Source: Maridesulfovibrio frigidus DSM 17176
GTDB taxonomy: Bacteria; Desulfobacterota; Desulfovibrionia; Desulfovibrionales; Desulfovibrionaceae
Length of the DNA: 64,000 nt
Direction of reading: 5' to 3'
NCBI RefSeq assembly: GCF_000711735.1
Contig: NZ_JONL01000002.1
Coordinates: 595,586 to 659,585 of the forward strand
The notes beneath the pieces are model-generated. The model did no database searches, had not been told where the DNA came from, and saw only the letters and a program-made list of their open reading frames with translations. A program made the position numbers and the translations under genes. Below are positions 1 to 7,037 of this stretch, piece after piece. Each line of letters begins with the position of its first letter. The first letter of the stretch is position 1.

Positions 1-93
1 GCATCCGCCACCATTAAGGATGGCGTGCTACTGATGACACTACCTAAAGTCAGCTCGACTGCGCCCAAGAAAGTCGCAGTTGAAATAGAGTAA
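1..93 (+). CDS. Hsp20-family small heat-shock protein, C-terminal fragment
   Basis: The window opens inside a gene. The first 30 codons, read in frame 1 and ended by TAA at 91-93, contain DGVLLMTLPK, which matches the last beta strand of an alpha-crystallin domain (the G-V-L-x-hydrophobic-x-L-P-K signature), followed by a short tail ending VAVEIE. Hsp20 proteins are ATP-independent holdase chaperones. The next gene, 9 nt downstream, is a second Hsp20, so the two form a tandem pair, probably one transcript. The start lies outside the window. Confidence 0.85.
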   Translation, partial: ASATIKDGVLLMTLPKVSSTAPKKVAVEIE

Positions 94-102
94 GGATTTA
101 GT

Positions 103-468
103 ATGATAGAAGAAACTAGAACTAACAAAGATATGGATGAAATAGATCCTGCTACAGATATAGTTGAAACTGAAAATGGATTTTACATGTATATGGATCT
201 TCCCGGTGTAAAAAAGGAAGACCTCAATATTGATGTTGAAGAGAATGTTCTAGTCATCGCAGCGAAGGCAACTAAACAGGCTGTGGATGGCGAAATTTTT
301 ATTCAACAAGAGTTTGGAAGTGGCGATTATCGTAGAAGATTTAACCTTGCGGTTGTTGTAGATCCAGACAATATCAGAGCTAATCTCAAAAATGGGGTGC
401 TCGAATTATTCCTACCCAGAAAGAATGCAACAAAACCACGCAAAATCAAGGTTTCGCATACAGATTAA
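103..468 (+). CDS. Hsp20/alpha-crystallin family small heat-shock protein
   Basis: This 121-residue protein has a compact alpha-crystallin domain at about residues 20-115. It includes the conserved MDLPGVKKEDLNIDVEEN segment and a C-terminal NGVLELFLPRK strand, the family signature. It lacks a long N-terminal arm and an obvious I-x-I/V tail beyond KIKV. The family binds unfolding proteins and forms oligomers without ATP. It starts 9 nt after the preceding Hsp20 gene (AAGGATTT ribosome-binding region), so the two are probably co-transcribed. The two copies are not identical: the end of the upstream one reads differently after the shared strand. Confidence 0.93.
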   Translation: MIEETRTNKDMDEIDPATDIVETENGFYMYMDLPGVKKEDLNIDVEENVLVIAAKATKQAVDGEIFIQQEFGSGDYRRRFNLAVVVDPDNIRANLKNGVLELFLPRKNATKPRKIKVSHTD

Positions 469-577
469 GCGGTTCCAAGCTGGCTACTGAGATTAATTTG
501 AAAATTAGCAGTTCTTTATTTGATCGTCTTTTCTGTTTCTGATAAATGGCAATAAACCATATGGAGGTATGTCTGAA

Positions 578-1162
578 ATGAAAGCATTTAAAATATTATT
601 AGTTGTGTCCCTTTTTTGTGTAGCTCTCTCATTCGGAGCAGTCGCTAATGCCGGTACTAAAGCCATCGTAAAGATGGATACCAGCTTAGGAACGATTATC
701 CTTGAGCTTGATAAAGACAAAGCTCCGCAGTCTGTTGATAACTTCCTTAAATATGTGAATGAAGGCCATTACGATGGAACTATCTTTCATAGAGTTATTA
801 GCGGTTTCATGATTCAGGGCGGAAACATGGACAAAAACATGAAGCGTAAACAATCGCGCGGGCCTATCCAGAATGAAGCCCGCAACGGCCTTTACAATGA
901 CGAGTACACCATCGCTATGGCCCGTACAGGCGATCCTCACTCCGCGACAGATCAGTTCTTTATCAATACAGCTGACAACGGCGCCCTAAACTTCAAATCC
1001 GAAAGCGGATCTGGTTGGGGATACGCTGTTTTCGGTAAGGTTCTCGGCGGCAAGAAAGTCGTAGACAAAATTGAAAAGTCCATCACTTACCGCAAAGGTG
1101 GTTTCAGTGATGTTCCGGTTAAGCCCGTAGTCATAATTAAAGCGGTAGAAATTAAGCAGTAG
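578..1162 (+). CDS. Exported cyclophilin-type peptidyl-prolyl cis-trans isomerase
   Basis: Cyclophilins catalyse proline cis-trans isomerisation. The protein starts with a hydrophobic signal peptide (about residues 1-26, ending AVANAG), so it should act in the periplasm, as PpiA does. The cyclophilin core is visible: TSLGTIILELDKDKAPQSV, then FHRVISGFMIQGG with the catalytic Arg, GPIQNEA, ATDQFFIN, and WGYAVFGKVLGG near the end. The ATG at 569 directly abuts a strong GGAGG (563-567). The second ATG at 578 sits 10 nt after it and gives a cleaner signal peptide, so I place the start there. A perfect hairpin terminator follows. Confidence 0.93.
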   Translation: MKAFKILLVVSLFCVALSFGAVANAGTKAIVKMDTSLGTIILELDKDKAPQSVDNFLKYVNEGHYDGTIFHRVISGFMIQGGNMDKNMKRKQSRGPIQNEARNGLYNDEYTIAMARTGDPHSATDQFFINTADNGALNFKSESGSGWGYAVFGKVLGGKKVVDKIEKSITYRKGGFSDVPVKPVVIIKAVEIKQ

Positions 1163-1200
1163 AAATACAGCAATTAGTTCCAGTCTATAAATGACACAGA

Positions 1201-1236
1201 AAAAGCCCCGGTAGATTAATCTACCGGGGCTTTTTT
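1201..1236 (+). terminator. Rho-independent terminator
   Basis: A perfect inverted repeat (AAAGCCCCGGTAGAT with its complement) is followed by six T residues. It ends the cyclophilin transcript. A-rich sequence on the other side means it may also serve the convergent ychJ-like gene. Confidence 0.9.
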
Positions 1237-1277
1237 GATAACAAATAAAGTCCGCAATCTTTACGATGCTGAGAACG

Positions 1278-1760
1278 TTATGCGCAGCATTTTTTGTATT
1301 TCTTACCGCTTCCGCATGGGCAAGGCTCATTGCGGCCAATCTTTTTGTCTTTCTTGATAGGCTGTGGGGCAACCATGTCACCATCAATGTAAAACCAGAC
1401 ACCATCTCGTTTTTCAAACTTGCTGTCTTCGTGATGCTTGTGAGTTACGCCGCCCTGCTCGAAAGTTGCGATAAATTCAACTTTTCCGTCAGTATCTTCA
1501 GGCTGTCCATCGACAGTAGAAACAATCTCAAGTCCAAGCCAAGTGGATGAATTCGCCCACTCTTTTACCTGCTCAGGCTCATAATCGTGCTTGCTTTCCG
1601 GCGCCAGAGTATCTCCGAGATAATCTACACTTTTCACAGCAAAAGCTGTGTAACGGGAGCGCATCAATGCTTCAGCAGTTGGTGCAGGCTCTTTTCCTGT
1701 AATGTATGGTTCGCAACACTCGGCATAGACAATTCCGGAACCGCAAGGACAATCACTCAT
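1278..1760 (-). CDS. YchJ-family protein with two SEC-C zinc motifs
   Basis: The 160-residue protein carries a SEC-C type metal-binding motif at each end: [13 protein letters not shown] at about residues 4-16 and [14 protein letters not shown] at the C-terminus. Between them lies the YchJ (UPF0225) domain with [18 protein letters not shown] and a [10 protein letters not shown] stretch, an NTF2-like fold in this family. SEC-C motifs bind zinc and are often used for docking. The biochemical role of YchJ proteins is not established. It stands alone, convergent with the cyclophilin gene. Confidence 0.9.
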   Translation of the reverse strand: MSDCPCGSGIVYAECCEPYITGKEPAPTAEALMRSRYTAFAVKSVDYLGDTLAPESKHDYEPEQVKEWANSSTWLGLEIVSTVDGQPEDTDGKVEFIATFEQGGVTHKHHEDSKFEKRDGVWFYIDGDMVAPQPIKKDKKIGRNEPCPCGSGKKYKKCCA

Positions 1761-1810
1761 GTTATTACTCCAATCGTTTAATCAACCCATAGAAAGTTTA
1801 TATGAACGGC

Positions 1811-2170
1811 TTAGTGTTCGCCGCAGGACTCATGATCATCACAAACAACAGCAGAGTCAGCAAGGTTACCCTGTGCCCACTGTGCAACGGCCTGTTTCAA
1901 ATCTCCGCCACAACCGCGGATAACGTTTATATTGCTGGCCTGCAAGAGATTAACAGCTCCCTGCCCCATATTTCCTGCAAGTAGAACTGTTACACCCTTC
2001 TCAGCGAGAGTGGGAACAATGTTGGACTTACATCCACATCCTGGAGGAGGAGTAATAGTTTCTTCACCAATAATGTTTTTATCATCGTCTAAGGTGAAAA
2101 GTGTGAAAGCTTCACAATGACCGAAATGTCCGTCTACCTGACCATCTCTGGATGGAAGTGCAATTATCAT
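1811..2170 (-). CDS. NifX/NifB-type dinitrogenase iron-molybdenum cofactor biosynthesis family protein
   Basis: The product (119 residues from the chosen ATG) has the small ribonuclease-H-like fold family sequence that binds Fe-Mo or Fe-S cofactors: MIIALPSRDGQVDGHFGHCEAFTLF at the start, a PPPGCGCKSN loop, and VLLAGNMGQGAVNLL. Sulfate reducers commonly carry several such genes outside nif clusters, often as Mrp/NBP35 or Fe-S cluster accessories. The reading frame extends upstream to 2218, but the ATG at 2170 has AGGAG 8 nt before it and begins the conserved domain. It ends in a Cys/His-rich tail (CDDHESCGEH). Confidence 0.88.
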   Translation of the reverse strand: MIIALPSRDGQVDGHFGHCEAFTLFTLDDDKNIIGEETITPPPGCGCKSNIVPTLAEKGVTVLLAGNMGQGAVNLLQASNINVIRGCGGDLKQAVAQWAQGNLADSAVVCDDHESCGEH

Positions 2171-2278
2171 AGTTGTGTCTCCTGGAAAAAAAGGTAAGAA
2201 TAATACAGACCCATGCATTAAACTTGTATATGAAAAGTTACGTGCTCAAATTATTAAACAGAACAATCCGCCGAAACT

Positions 2279-2695
2279 ATGATAACTATCACACCCACAT
2301 TGTCCATACCTGACAGTGAAATAAATTTTATTACTAGCCGCAGCTCAGGCCCGGGCGGACAGCACGCGAATAAGACCTCATCACGAGTGACTCTTATTTT
2401 TAATCTGCAAGAGTCCCCAACCTTAAGCGAACATCAAAAAGCAAGAATTCTTGCCAGAATTTCCAGTAGAATCAATAGCAAAGGCGAGTTGCACCTCTCT
2501 TGTGAGGATCATCGCAGCCAGTTTCGCAACAAAGAAGAAGCTATAGAACGATTCAAAACTATCATGGCAAATGGGCTGAAGCCGATCATAAGCAGGCGTA
2601 AAACCAAGGTGCCATATTCCACAAAACGTAAACGTCTAAACAATAAGAACAAACGTGCTGAAACCAAAAAGAGCCGTTCTAAACCAGATTATTAA
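2279..2695 (+). CDS. arfB: Alternative ribosome-rescue factor / peptide chain release factor-like protein
   Basis: This 138-residue protein has the class I release factor catalytic motif GGQ in SSGPGGQHANKTSSRV (residues 21-36) and a lysine/arginine-rich C-terminal tail (KTKVPYSTKRKRLNNKNKR), both hallmarks of ArfB/YaeJ. ArfB hydrolyses peptidyl-tRNA on ribosomes stalled at the end of a non-stop mRNA, with the basic tail entering the empty mRNA channel. The codon-recognition domain of RF1/RF2 is absent, as expected. It is monocistronic. Confidence 0.93.
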   Translation: MITITPTLSIPDSEINFITSRSSGPGGQHANKTSSRVTLIFNLQESPTLSEHQKARILARISSRINSKGELHLSCEDHRSQFRNKEEAIERFKTIMANGLKPIISRRKTKVPYSTKRKRLNNKNKRAETKKSRSKPDY

Positions 2696-2794
2696 CCTAG
2701 AAATAAGCCCATAGATTATTCATCTAAAATATTGCACAGAACCAACTCCTGAGTTATTTAGAAGATAATTATTCATATTCGAATCGGAGGAAAC

Positions 2795-3367
2795 ATGAAA
2801 TCTGCTCTCTGCACCCTTTTCTGTTTTATGCTTTTACTGATGGGCTCTGTGCTTCATGCTCAGGAAGGCGGATTCGCCAACAATTCAGACCAAATCCTTG
2901 AAATGCTTCTTGGACCAGGAGATTCTGCGGGGGATTTATACGGATTAACGGGCACTGCCGGCATGAGCGGAAGGGTTTATCTGAAAATTGAATTCGATAT
3001 AAATTCTGCAAAAATAAGAAGAGAAGCTCTGCCCATTGCAAATGCTCTAGGTTCAGCAATGACCTCAAAGCGCGGCATAGATATGTCTGTTCTTTTAAAA
3101 GGTCACACCGACTCTGATGGCGATAAAAAATACAATAGATCACTAAGTCTCAAAAGAGCCGAGTCCGTACGCAAATATTTAGTCAGTAAGTTTAAAATTG
3201 ATCCGAAAAGAATAACAGTTGAAGGCGCGGGCGAGGATGAACCGGTTGTTTCTAACGACACAAGCAAAGGAAGAGCTACCAACAGACGAGTTGAAGTCGT
3301 AAATACGACAGGTTCAAAGAGCGTCAGCATTCCAGCACCTAAGAAAAATACGACTGTTAAGTGGTAA
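2795..3367 (+). CDS. OmpA-family C-terminal peptidoglycan-binding protein
   Basis: The 190-residue protein has a signal peptide (residues 1-22, ending LHAQ) and an OmpA-like domain at about 62-170. The domain includes LKGHTDSDGDKKYNRSLSLKRAESV and the ATNRRVEVV end, with the Asp and Arg residues that bind diaminopimelate in this family. There is no beta-barrel region, so it is a periplasmic or outer-membrane-associated peptidoglycan-binding protein. GGAGG precedes the ATG by 5 nt. Nothing nearby hints at a partner. Confidence 0.9.
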   Translation: MKSALCTLFCFMLLLMGSVLHAQEGGFANNSDQILEMLLGPGDSAGDLYGLTGTAGMSGRVYLKIEFDINSAKIRREALPIANALGSAMTSKRGIDMSVLLKGHTDSDGDKKYNRSLSLKRAESVRKYLVSKFKIDPKRITVEGAGEDEPVVSNDTSKGRATNRRVEVVNTTGSKSVSIPAPKKNTTVKW

Positions 3368-3380
3368 TTATTTACTAGTT

Positions 3381-4127
3381 TTACTGGAGCAGCGGGCAGG
3401 CGAAGGAATCGTAAGGAAGCGGATTAATTTTCATGTACTCTTCAACATGTTTATTGAATGTGTCTAAAAAATTGGGATTATTTTTTAAAAACGCGTTTGA
3501 AAAATATACACCTAGCGGTTTGCTAAGAAGAGTCACGACCTTAAAGCGACCATGAAGATTTTGTTTCATAATTTTATCTGTCATGACCATATCATTTGCA
3601 AGCATGGCATCGAAACGTCCAAGTAGAAGCATATTAAGCAACTGCTCAGTTGTTGGCGGTGACGCTGTCACGTCATAACCATTATCCTTCAGCCACGTAA
3701 GCATGTTCGAGCCCCGGAATGCCGCTACTGTTGCGTTCTCTTTAAAATCAGCTCCACTTGGATCCAGCTTGTTATCCCTAAGCATATACCAATTCCACCG
3801 TTGCTCGGCGATTAAGGACGATCGCACTCCATTGCGGTCTCGCTCTTGGTTTTGAGATGCAGCAAAATATCCGTCCACTTTTCCGTCTTTAGCCATGCGC
3901 TGAGCTCTGAGCCAAGGAACAACAATAAGGTCTAGCTCCACACCCATCTGCTTTAACGAATATTTCACAACTCGCACCGCGCAGCCATCAAAGACATCAT
4001 TCTCATCATAACAGCCATAGGGACACCAATTATGAGTCGCCAGAGTTATCTGCGTAGTCTGAGCCAATGCGGGAAATGGTAGAGTTATTAGCAAGGCCAG
4101 TATAATTACTATTTTATAACTTTTCAT
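3381..4127 (-). CDS. Periplasmic solute-binding protein, family 3 (amino-acid type)
   Basis: The 248-residue protein has a signal peptide (residues 1-22, PFPALA cleavage region) and a bilobed SBP_bac_3 pattern: NWCPYG near the N-terminus, VVPWLRAQRMAKDGKVDGYFAAS, and LLLGRFDAMLANDMV. Such proteins bind small polar ligands, usually amino acids, for an ABC importer or a signalling protein. No permease or ATPase gene is adjacent, so it is an orphan binding protein of a kind common in sulfate reducers. The ligand cannot be told from sequence alone. Confidence 0.85.
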   Translation of the reverse strand: MKSYKIVIILALLITLPFPALAQTTQITLATHNWCPYGCYDENDVFDGCAVRVVKYSLKQMGVELDLIVVPWLRAQRMAKDGKVDGYFAASQNQERDRNGVRSSLIAEQRWNWYMLRDNKLDPSGADFKENATVAAFRGSNMLTWLKDNGYDVTASPPTTEQLLNMLLLGRFDAMLANDMVMTDKIMKQNLHGRFKVVTLLSKPLGVYFSNAFLKNNPNFLDTFNKHVEEYMKINPLPYDSFACPLLQ

Positions 4128-4212
4128 TAAATCCCTCTCAATAGTGATAAGCTATATTATATGATCTACCTGTATAGTAAAGGTCAAGGGTAAATTGGAG
4201 GGAAAAGGGCTT

Positions 4213-4286
4213 GCTCCGCCATTATAGCCCATAGGGTCTGGAGTGAGAAACCGTCCGATGGCAGGGTCGTAATCGCGATATCCGAA
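4213..4286 (-). pseudogene. Rhs core remnant (3' scrap of block 1)
   Basis: On the minus strand this stretch reads FGYRDYDPAIGRFLTPDP followed by MGYNGGA, the conserved end of the Rhs core, and then runs into unrelated sequence. It has no start and no toxin tip. It lies immediately beyond the hairpin that follows the last immunity gene of the block, where a further cassette would begin. Confidence 0.85.
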
Positions 4287-4293
4287 AATAATA

Positions 4294-4320
4294 AGCCCCG
4301 CACTATTTGGGTGCGGGGCT
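4294..4320 (-). repeat. Cassette-end hairpin, copy 1
   Basis: Perfect 10-bp inverted repeat AGCCCCGCAC/GTGCGGGGCT with a 7-nt loop, 4 nt after the stop of the upstream immunity gene. The same stem occurs at 5228-5255 and 14942-14970, each time between an immunity gene and the next Rhs core fragment. It may terminate transcription (the minus-strand tail is TTATTATTTT). Confidence 0.85.
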
Positions 4321-4324
4321 ATTG

Positions 4325-4624
4325 TTATGACCTTGCGTTATTTAGTTTCTGACATTTCGGGCATCGAAGTTTGTCCTGCTTACAAAGATAGAAAAGACCA
4401 GACCCACAAATTATGTAGTCTACTATCGAAATAGAACCTTTCACGTCAAAAAAACTAATTGCAACTATGCCGACAAATAAAAGTAGCTGGGTTCCACCTA
4501 AAGCTTGGTTGGGTATGTACTGGTATGATTCTCCACAGCTTGGGCAAATAATGCTTTTTTTAAAGCGCATCAAGCCTGCAATTAACAAACAGCCGTATAC
4601 AATTAAGATAACAATGCTAGTCAC
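4325..4624 (-). CDS. Putative Rhs immunity protein, membrane protein with split zinc ribbon
   Basis: Unrecognised 99-residue protein. It has three hydrophobic stretches (about residues 2-18, 46-60 and 66-80) and two CPxC motifs, CPSCGESY at about 27-34 and CPKCQKL near the end, which could form one zinc ribbon. It starts with GTG overlapping the stop of the upstream Rhs tip (GTGACTAG), the tight coupling typical of toxin-immunity pairs. Immunity is inferred from that position. The neighbouring immunity gene at 5264-5683 is also membrane-associated with paired CxxC motifs, although the sequences differ. Confidence 0.6.
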   Translation of the reverse strand: MTSIVILIVYGCLLIAGLMRFKKSIICPSCGESYQYIPNQALGGTQLLLFVGIVAISFFDVKGSISIVDYIICGSGLFYLCKQDKLRCPKCQKLNNARS

Positions 4625-5237
4625 GTTTTTCCTTCTTTGAAATTATATTACCCATGGCTTCGCGTAAATATTCTTGTGTCTCTTCATCTATTCCCAGAGT
4701 ATCAGCAATGGCTTTTGAACCCACTTCATAGAGCATGCCGACAGGAGCACCAATTGCAGCACCGGATAACCCCCATTTAGCTGCCGCAATACCAAGCTGC
4801 CTAAGTGTAAGTTTAGACTTTTCCGCTTTTGGGGAGTTTACTTCTTCTTTATCGGCATTTTGCTTGTCGTTAGCGATTTTTTCTTTTGAAGCATCGACAT
4901 CACTCCGATCATCTCCTGCACTCTTAGTGCTTTTGGGCGCTTGCCCACTCTTCGGAATCCCACTCCCCTCAACATTCCCTTTCTTATATTCTTCGTTGGC
5001 AGTAACGCTCGGCGCCTTAGTGCTAATAAGCTCGTTAATCACAGTATCGGCTAATTCGTCCTTCGATTCCTGACTCTGGCCCGCCAACCCTGTGCGATCG
5101 TGAAAGTTAGTTGGATCATCCAAACAGTAGCCATAAACATCCACATCCCCGCCAGCTAAACCGATAGGGTCGGGTGTGGTGAATCTGCCGATGGTGGGGT
5201 CGTAATCGCGATAGCCGGAAAATGGTGAGCCCCGCAC
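4617..5237 (-). CDS. Orphan Rhs tip cassette 2, possible membrane-active toxin
   Basis: The frame begins inside the Rhs core (GYRDYDPTIGRF, residues 8-19, then GGDVDVYGYCLDDPTNF and DRTGLA). It runs through the linker shared by four Rhs tips here (GQSQESKDELADTVINELIS, then the KAPSVTA and VEGSGIPK motifs), and ends in a unique tip. The tip has a Gly/Ala-rich hydrophobic helix (LGIAAAKWGLSGAAIGAPVG) and a charged tail (ISKKEKRD). Everything upstream of the last core motif is missing. The only start is a GTG inside the cassette-end hairpin, so it is probably unexpressed unless recombined onto a full Rhs gene. The glycine-rich helix suggests a pore-forming or membrane-inserting toxin (inference). 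Confidence 0.7.
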   Translation of the reverse strand: MRGSPFSGYRDYDPTIGRFTTPDPIGLAGGDVDVYGYCLDDPTNFHDRTGLAGQSQESKDELADTVINELISTKAPSVTANEEYKKGNVEGSGIPKSGQAPKSTKSAGDDRSDVDASKEKIANDKQNADKEEVNSPKAEKSKLTLRQLGIAAAKWGLSGAAIGAPVGMLYEVGSKAIADTLGIDEETQEYLREAMGNIISKKEKRD

Positions 5238-5255
5238 TTTTGGGGGTGCGGGGCT
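5228..5255 (-). repeat. Cassette-end hairpin, copy 2
   Basis: Perfect 10-bp stem AGCCCCGCAC/GTGCGGGGCT, same arms as at 4294-4320, with an 8-nt T/G-rich loop. It lies 8 nt after the immunity gene ending at 5264 and overlaps the GTG at which the next Rhs tip frame begins. Confidence 0.85.
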
Positions 5256-5263
5256 ATAAATGC

Positions 5264-5683
5264 TTATTCGATATCTTCAATCTTTTTTGGGAGTATTTCC
5301 TCGACCTCTTTCTGTTCGGGGTGCCGATCGTAGAAGCCTTCAAGTGGCTCTAGTTTAACTGTGCATTTGGTACAAATGTCATCCGTTGGGCCGCTTCCGA
5401 CAATGTAAACCTTCCCACACTCTGGGCAAATGGTGGTTTCGTATAAGCTAATATTTTGTTGACGTTTGGGCTTTTTGTAAAGCACTGCAATTAATATAAT
5501 GATAATGCAAAAAGAAGCTATTCCCCAACGGCCTGTAATCCCAACCGAACCTCCTTTCATGTGGACATCTTTATTAGGAGAATATGGTGCAGTGATAAGT
5601 ATACCAATGATGCCAAGGGCAATAACTCCAGCCCTTTTTGCTATTGTAAAACCCTTATTGCCGTGAGTTTTATTTTTTCCCAT
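5264..5683 (-). CDS. Putative Rhs immunity protein, two membrane segments plus zinc ribbon
   Basis: Unrecognised 139-residue protein with two hydrophobic segments (about residues 16-32 and 52-67) and a C-terminal zinc-ribbon-like stretch, CPECGKVY at about 86-93 and CTKC at about 106-109. Its ATG overlaps the end of the upstream Rhs tip by 14 nt, so immunity function is inferred from coupling. Its partner tip is also hydrophobic and glycine-rich. The C-terminus is acidic (EEILPKKIEDIE). Confidence 0.6.
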   Translation of the reverse strand: MGKNKTHGNKGFTIAKRAGVIALGIIGILITAPYSPNKDVHMKGGSVGITGRWGIASFCIIIILIAVLYKKPKRQQNISLYETTICPECGKVYIVGSGPTDDICTKCTVKLEPLEGFYDRHPEQKEVEEILPKKIEDIE

Positions 5684-6374
5684 TTTTTTTCTTCACTTTT
5701 TTAGGTAATTTCTTAACATCTTTAATAATAGATTTAATTCCGTCTGATGCATCTTGAGCTCCGCCAGTCAAAATTGATGCAGCCACGGCTGGACGGCTTA
5801 CAGTTGGTGGTAGTCCATTAATCAGTCCGCTACCAAAGTCTTCAGCATTTTTAACTCCAACACTATTCTCAACTTTAACAGCCGTTTCAAGAGTTTTCTC
5901 TTTCACTTTATCAACAGCCTTGCCACTATTTTGCAAAACTTTTTTGCCATTTTTGAAAACCCATTTCGCACCAGCGGCTATGGCGCGTCTCGCCGGAGGT
6001 CCCCCAAGTATTCCTGCAGTTGCAATAAACGGGAAAGCAATTGCACCTGCGGTAATAGCTACAACGGCTTTAGGGTTCTTCTTGTATCCGCTTTCCTCTT
6101 TAACTTCAGAAGAGTTTTGAGTCTTTGCGGGTATCTTCTTGTCAACGGGTGTCTTTTCTTGTTCTGCGGGATTTCCTTTTTTCGGAATCCCACTCCCCTC
6201 AACATTCCCTTTCTTATATTCTTCGTTGGCAGTAACGCTCGGTGCCTTAGTGGCAATAAGCTCGTTAATCACCGTCTCTGCTAATTTATCCTTCGTTTCC
6301 TGACTTTGACCCGCCAAGCCAGTCCTATCATGAAAATTAATCGGGTCATCCAAACAATAACCGTAAACATCCAC
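5670..6374 (-). CDS. Orphan Rhs tip cassette 1, possible membrane-active toxin
   Basis: The readable frame begins at a GTG in the core end (VDVYGYCLDDPINF.DRTGLA) and continues through the shared linker (QSQETKDKLAETVINELIA, then VEGSGIPKKG). Just upstream, core homology continues on the minus strand to about 6435, but a frame change places TAA immediately before DPIG, so the fragment is cut off from any start. The unique tip (about residues 100-234) holds a long Ala/Gly hydrophobic stretch (AVVAITAGAIAFPFIATAGI) and a very basic end (KKLPKKVKKKNGKK). A membrane-active toxin is plausible but unproven. It is the first silent cassette after the intact Rhs of this block. Confidence 0.7.
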   Translation of the reverse strand: MDVYGYCLDDPINFHDRTGLAGQSQETKDKLAETVINELIATKAPSVTANEEYKKGNVEGSGIPKKGNPAEQEKTPVDKKIPAKTQNSSEVKEESGYKKNPKAVVAITAGAIAFPFIATAGILGGPPARRAIAAGAKWVFKNGKKVLQNSGKAVDKVKEKTLETAVKVENSVGVKNAEDFGSGLINGLPPTVSRPAVAASILTGGAQDASDGIKSIIKDVKKLPKKVKKKNGKK

Positions 6375-6435
6375 ATCCCCGCCAGCTAAACCGATCGGGT
6401 CTTAGAGTGAGGAATCTGCCGATGGTAGGATCGTC

Positions 6436-6458
6436 TCGGCTTAATTAAAACGAGCCGA
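6436..6458 (-). repeat. Hairpin between immunity gene and orphan cassette
   Basis: TCGGCT/AGCCGA 6-bp stem with an 11-nt A/T-rich loop, placed between the immunity gene ending at 6491 and the first recognisable core codons (DDPTIGRF). Same position as the cassette-end hairpins but a different sequence. Confidence 0.5.
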
Positions 6459-6490
6459 ATATAATAGTTTAGCAAAGTATGACGACAAGT

Positions 6491-6985
6491 CTATTTCATA
6501 GAAGCAGGCCTTATACTACACCGTATTTTACCTGAGTATTTAACTAAAGAGCTCATAGGATTAACAGCTTGCAATACAAGAGTTAAATCTTTGTCCGCTT
6601 CTGGATATGGTAGATTAAAATTAAGTATTACAGCTGAAATAAAGTTGTCTTGATAAGAACCATAGCCAGTCGCACCCGCAGGACAGAAGGTCTCGCCTTC
6701 ATTAAGAACTCTTCCGTTTGATATAAATTGATAATGTAAGACACCCTTTTCGTTGTTAAATTCAATAGACTCGCGGTCAGGAACTGTAAGCAACAAAGAG
6801 TACTCTGTCTTATATTTATATTTGATAGGGATCTTGATTAACTCGCCTTTTTTACTAACATCAAATTGGCCCTCAAAAATCCTCTTATAATACTTCTCTG
6901 GTAAAAAATTAGCTTGAAAAAAATTTGTAGAGTAAATCATCGACATTACGGACAATATAACTATAAAAATTACGGTATATTTCAT
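6491..6985 (-). CDS. Putative immunity protein for the papain-like Rhs tip, membrane-anchored
   Basis: This 164-residue protein has an N-terminal hydrophobic segment (MKYTVIFIVILSVMSMIYS) and then a probably beta-rich periplasmic domain with FDVSKKGELIKIPIKYKYKTEYSL at about 41-64. It is clearly paralogous to the protein at 63178-63672 (shared NFFQA.F, YYK.IFE..FDVSKKGE, KY.TEY and F.S.G..L.EG). The paralogue also sits just downstream of an Rhs gene with the same toxin tip, which is strong evidence for a cognate immunity role. It may belong to the DUF5625-like group, but I am not certain of any named family. The anchor predicts protection on the periplasmic side. Confidence 0.75.
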   Translation of the reverse strand: MKYTVIFIVILSVMSMIYSTNFFQANFLPEKYYKRIFEGQFDVSKKGELIKIPIKYKYKTEYSLLLTVPDRESIEFNNEKGVLHYQFISNGRVLNEGETFCPAGATGYGSYQDNFISAVILNFNLPYPEADKDLTLVLQAVNPMSSLVKYSGKIRCSIRPASMK

Positions 6986-7037
6986 TTTCCCTCATAAATG
7001 AGGAAAGAGTTCCTCTCTCCTCATTTTATTATGAATA

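Noticed and set aside
1266..1550. Plus-strand frame opposite the YchJ gene
   Set aside because: Shadow of the real minus-strand gene, which has clear SEC-C motifs.
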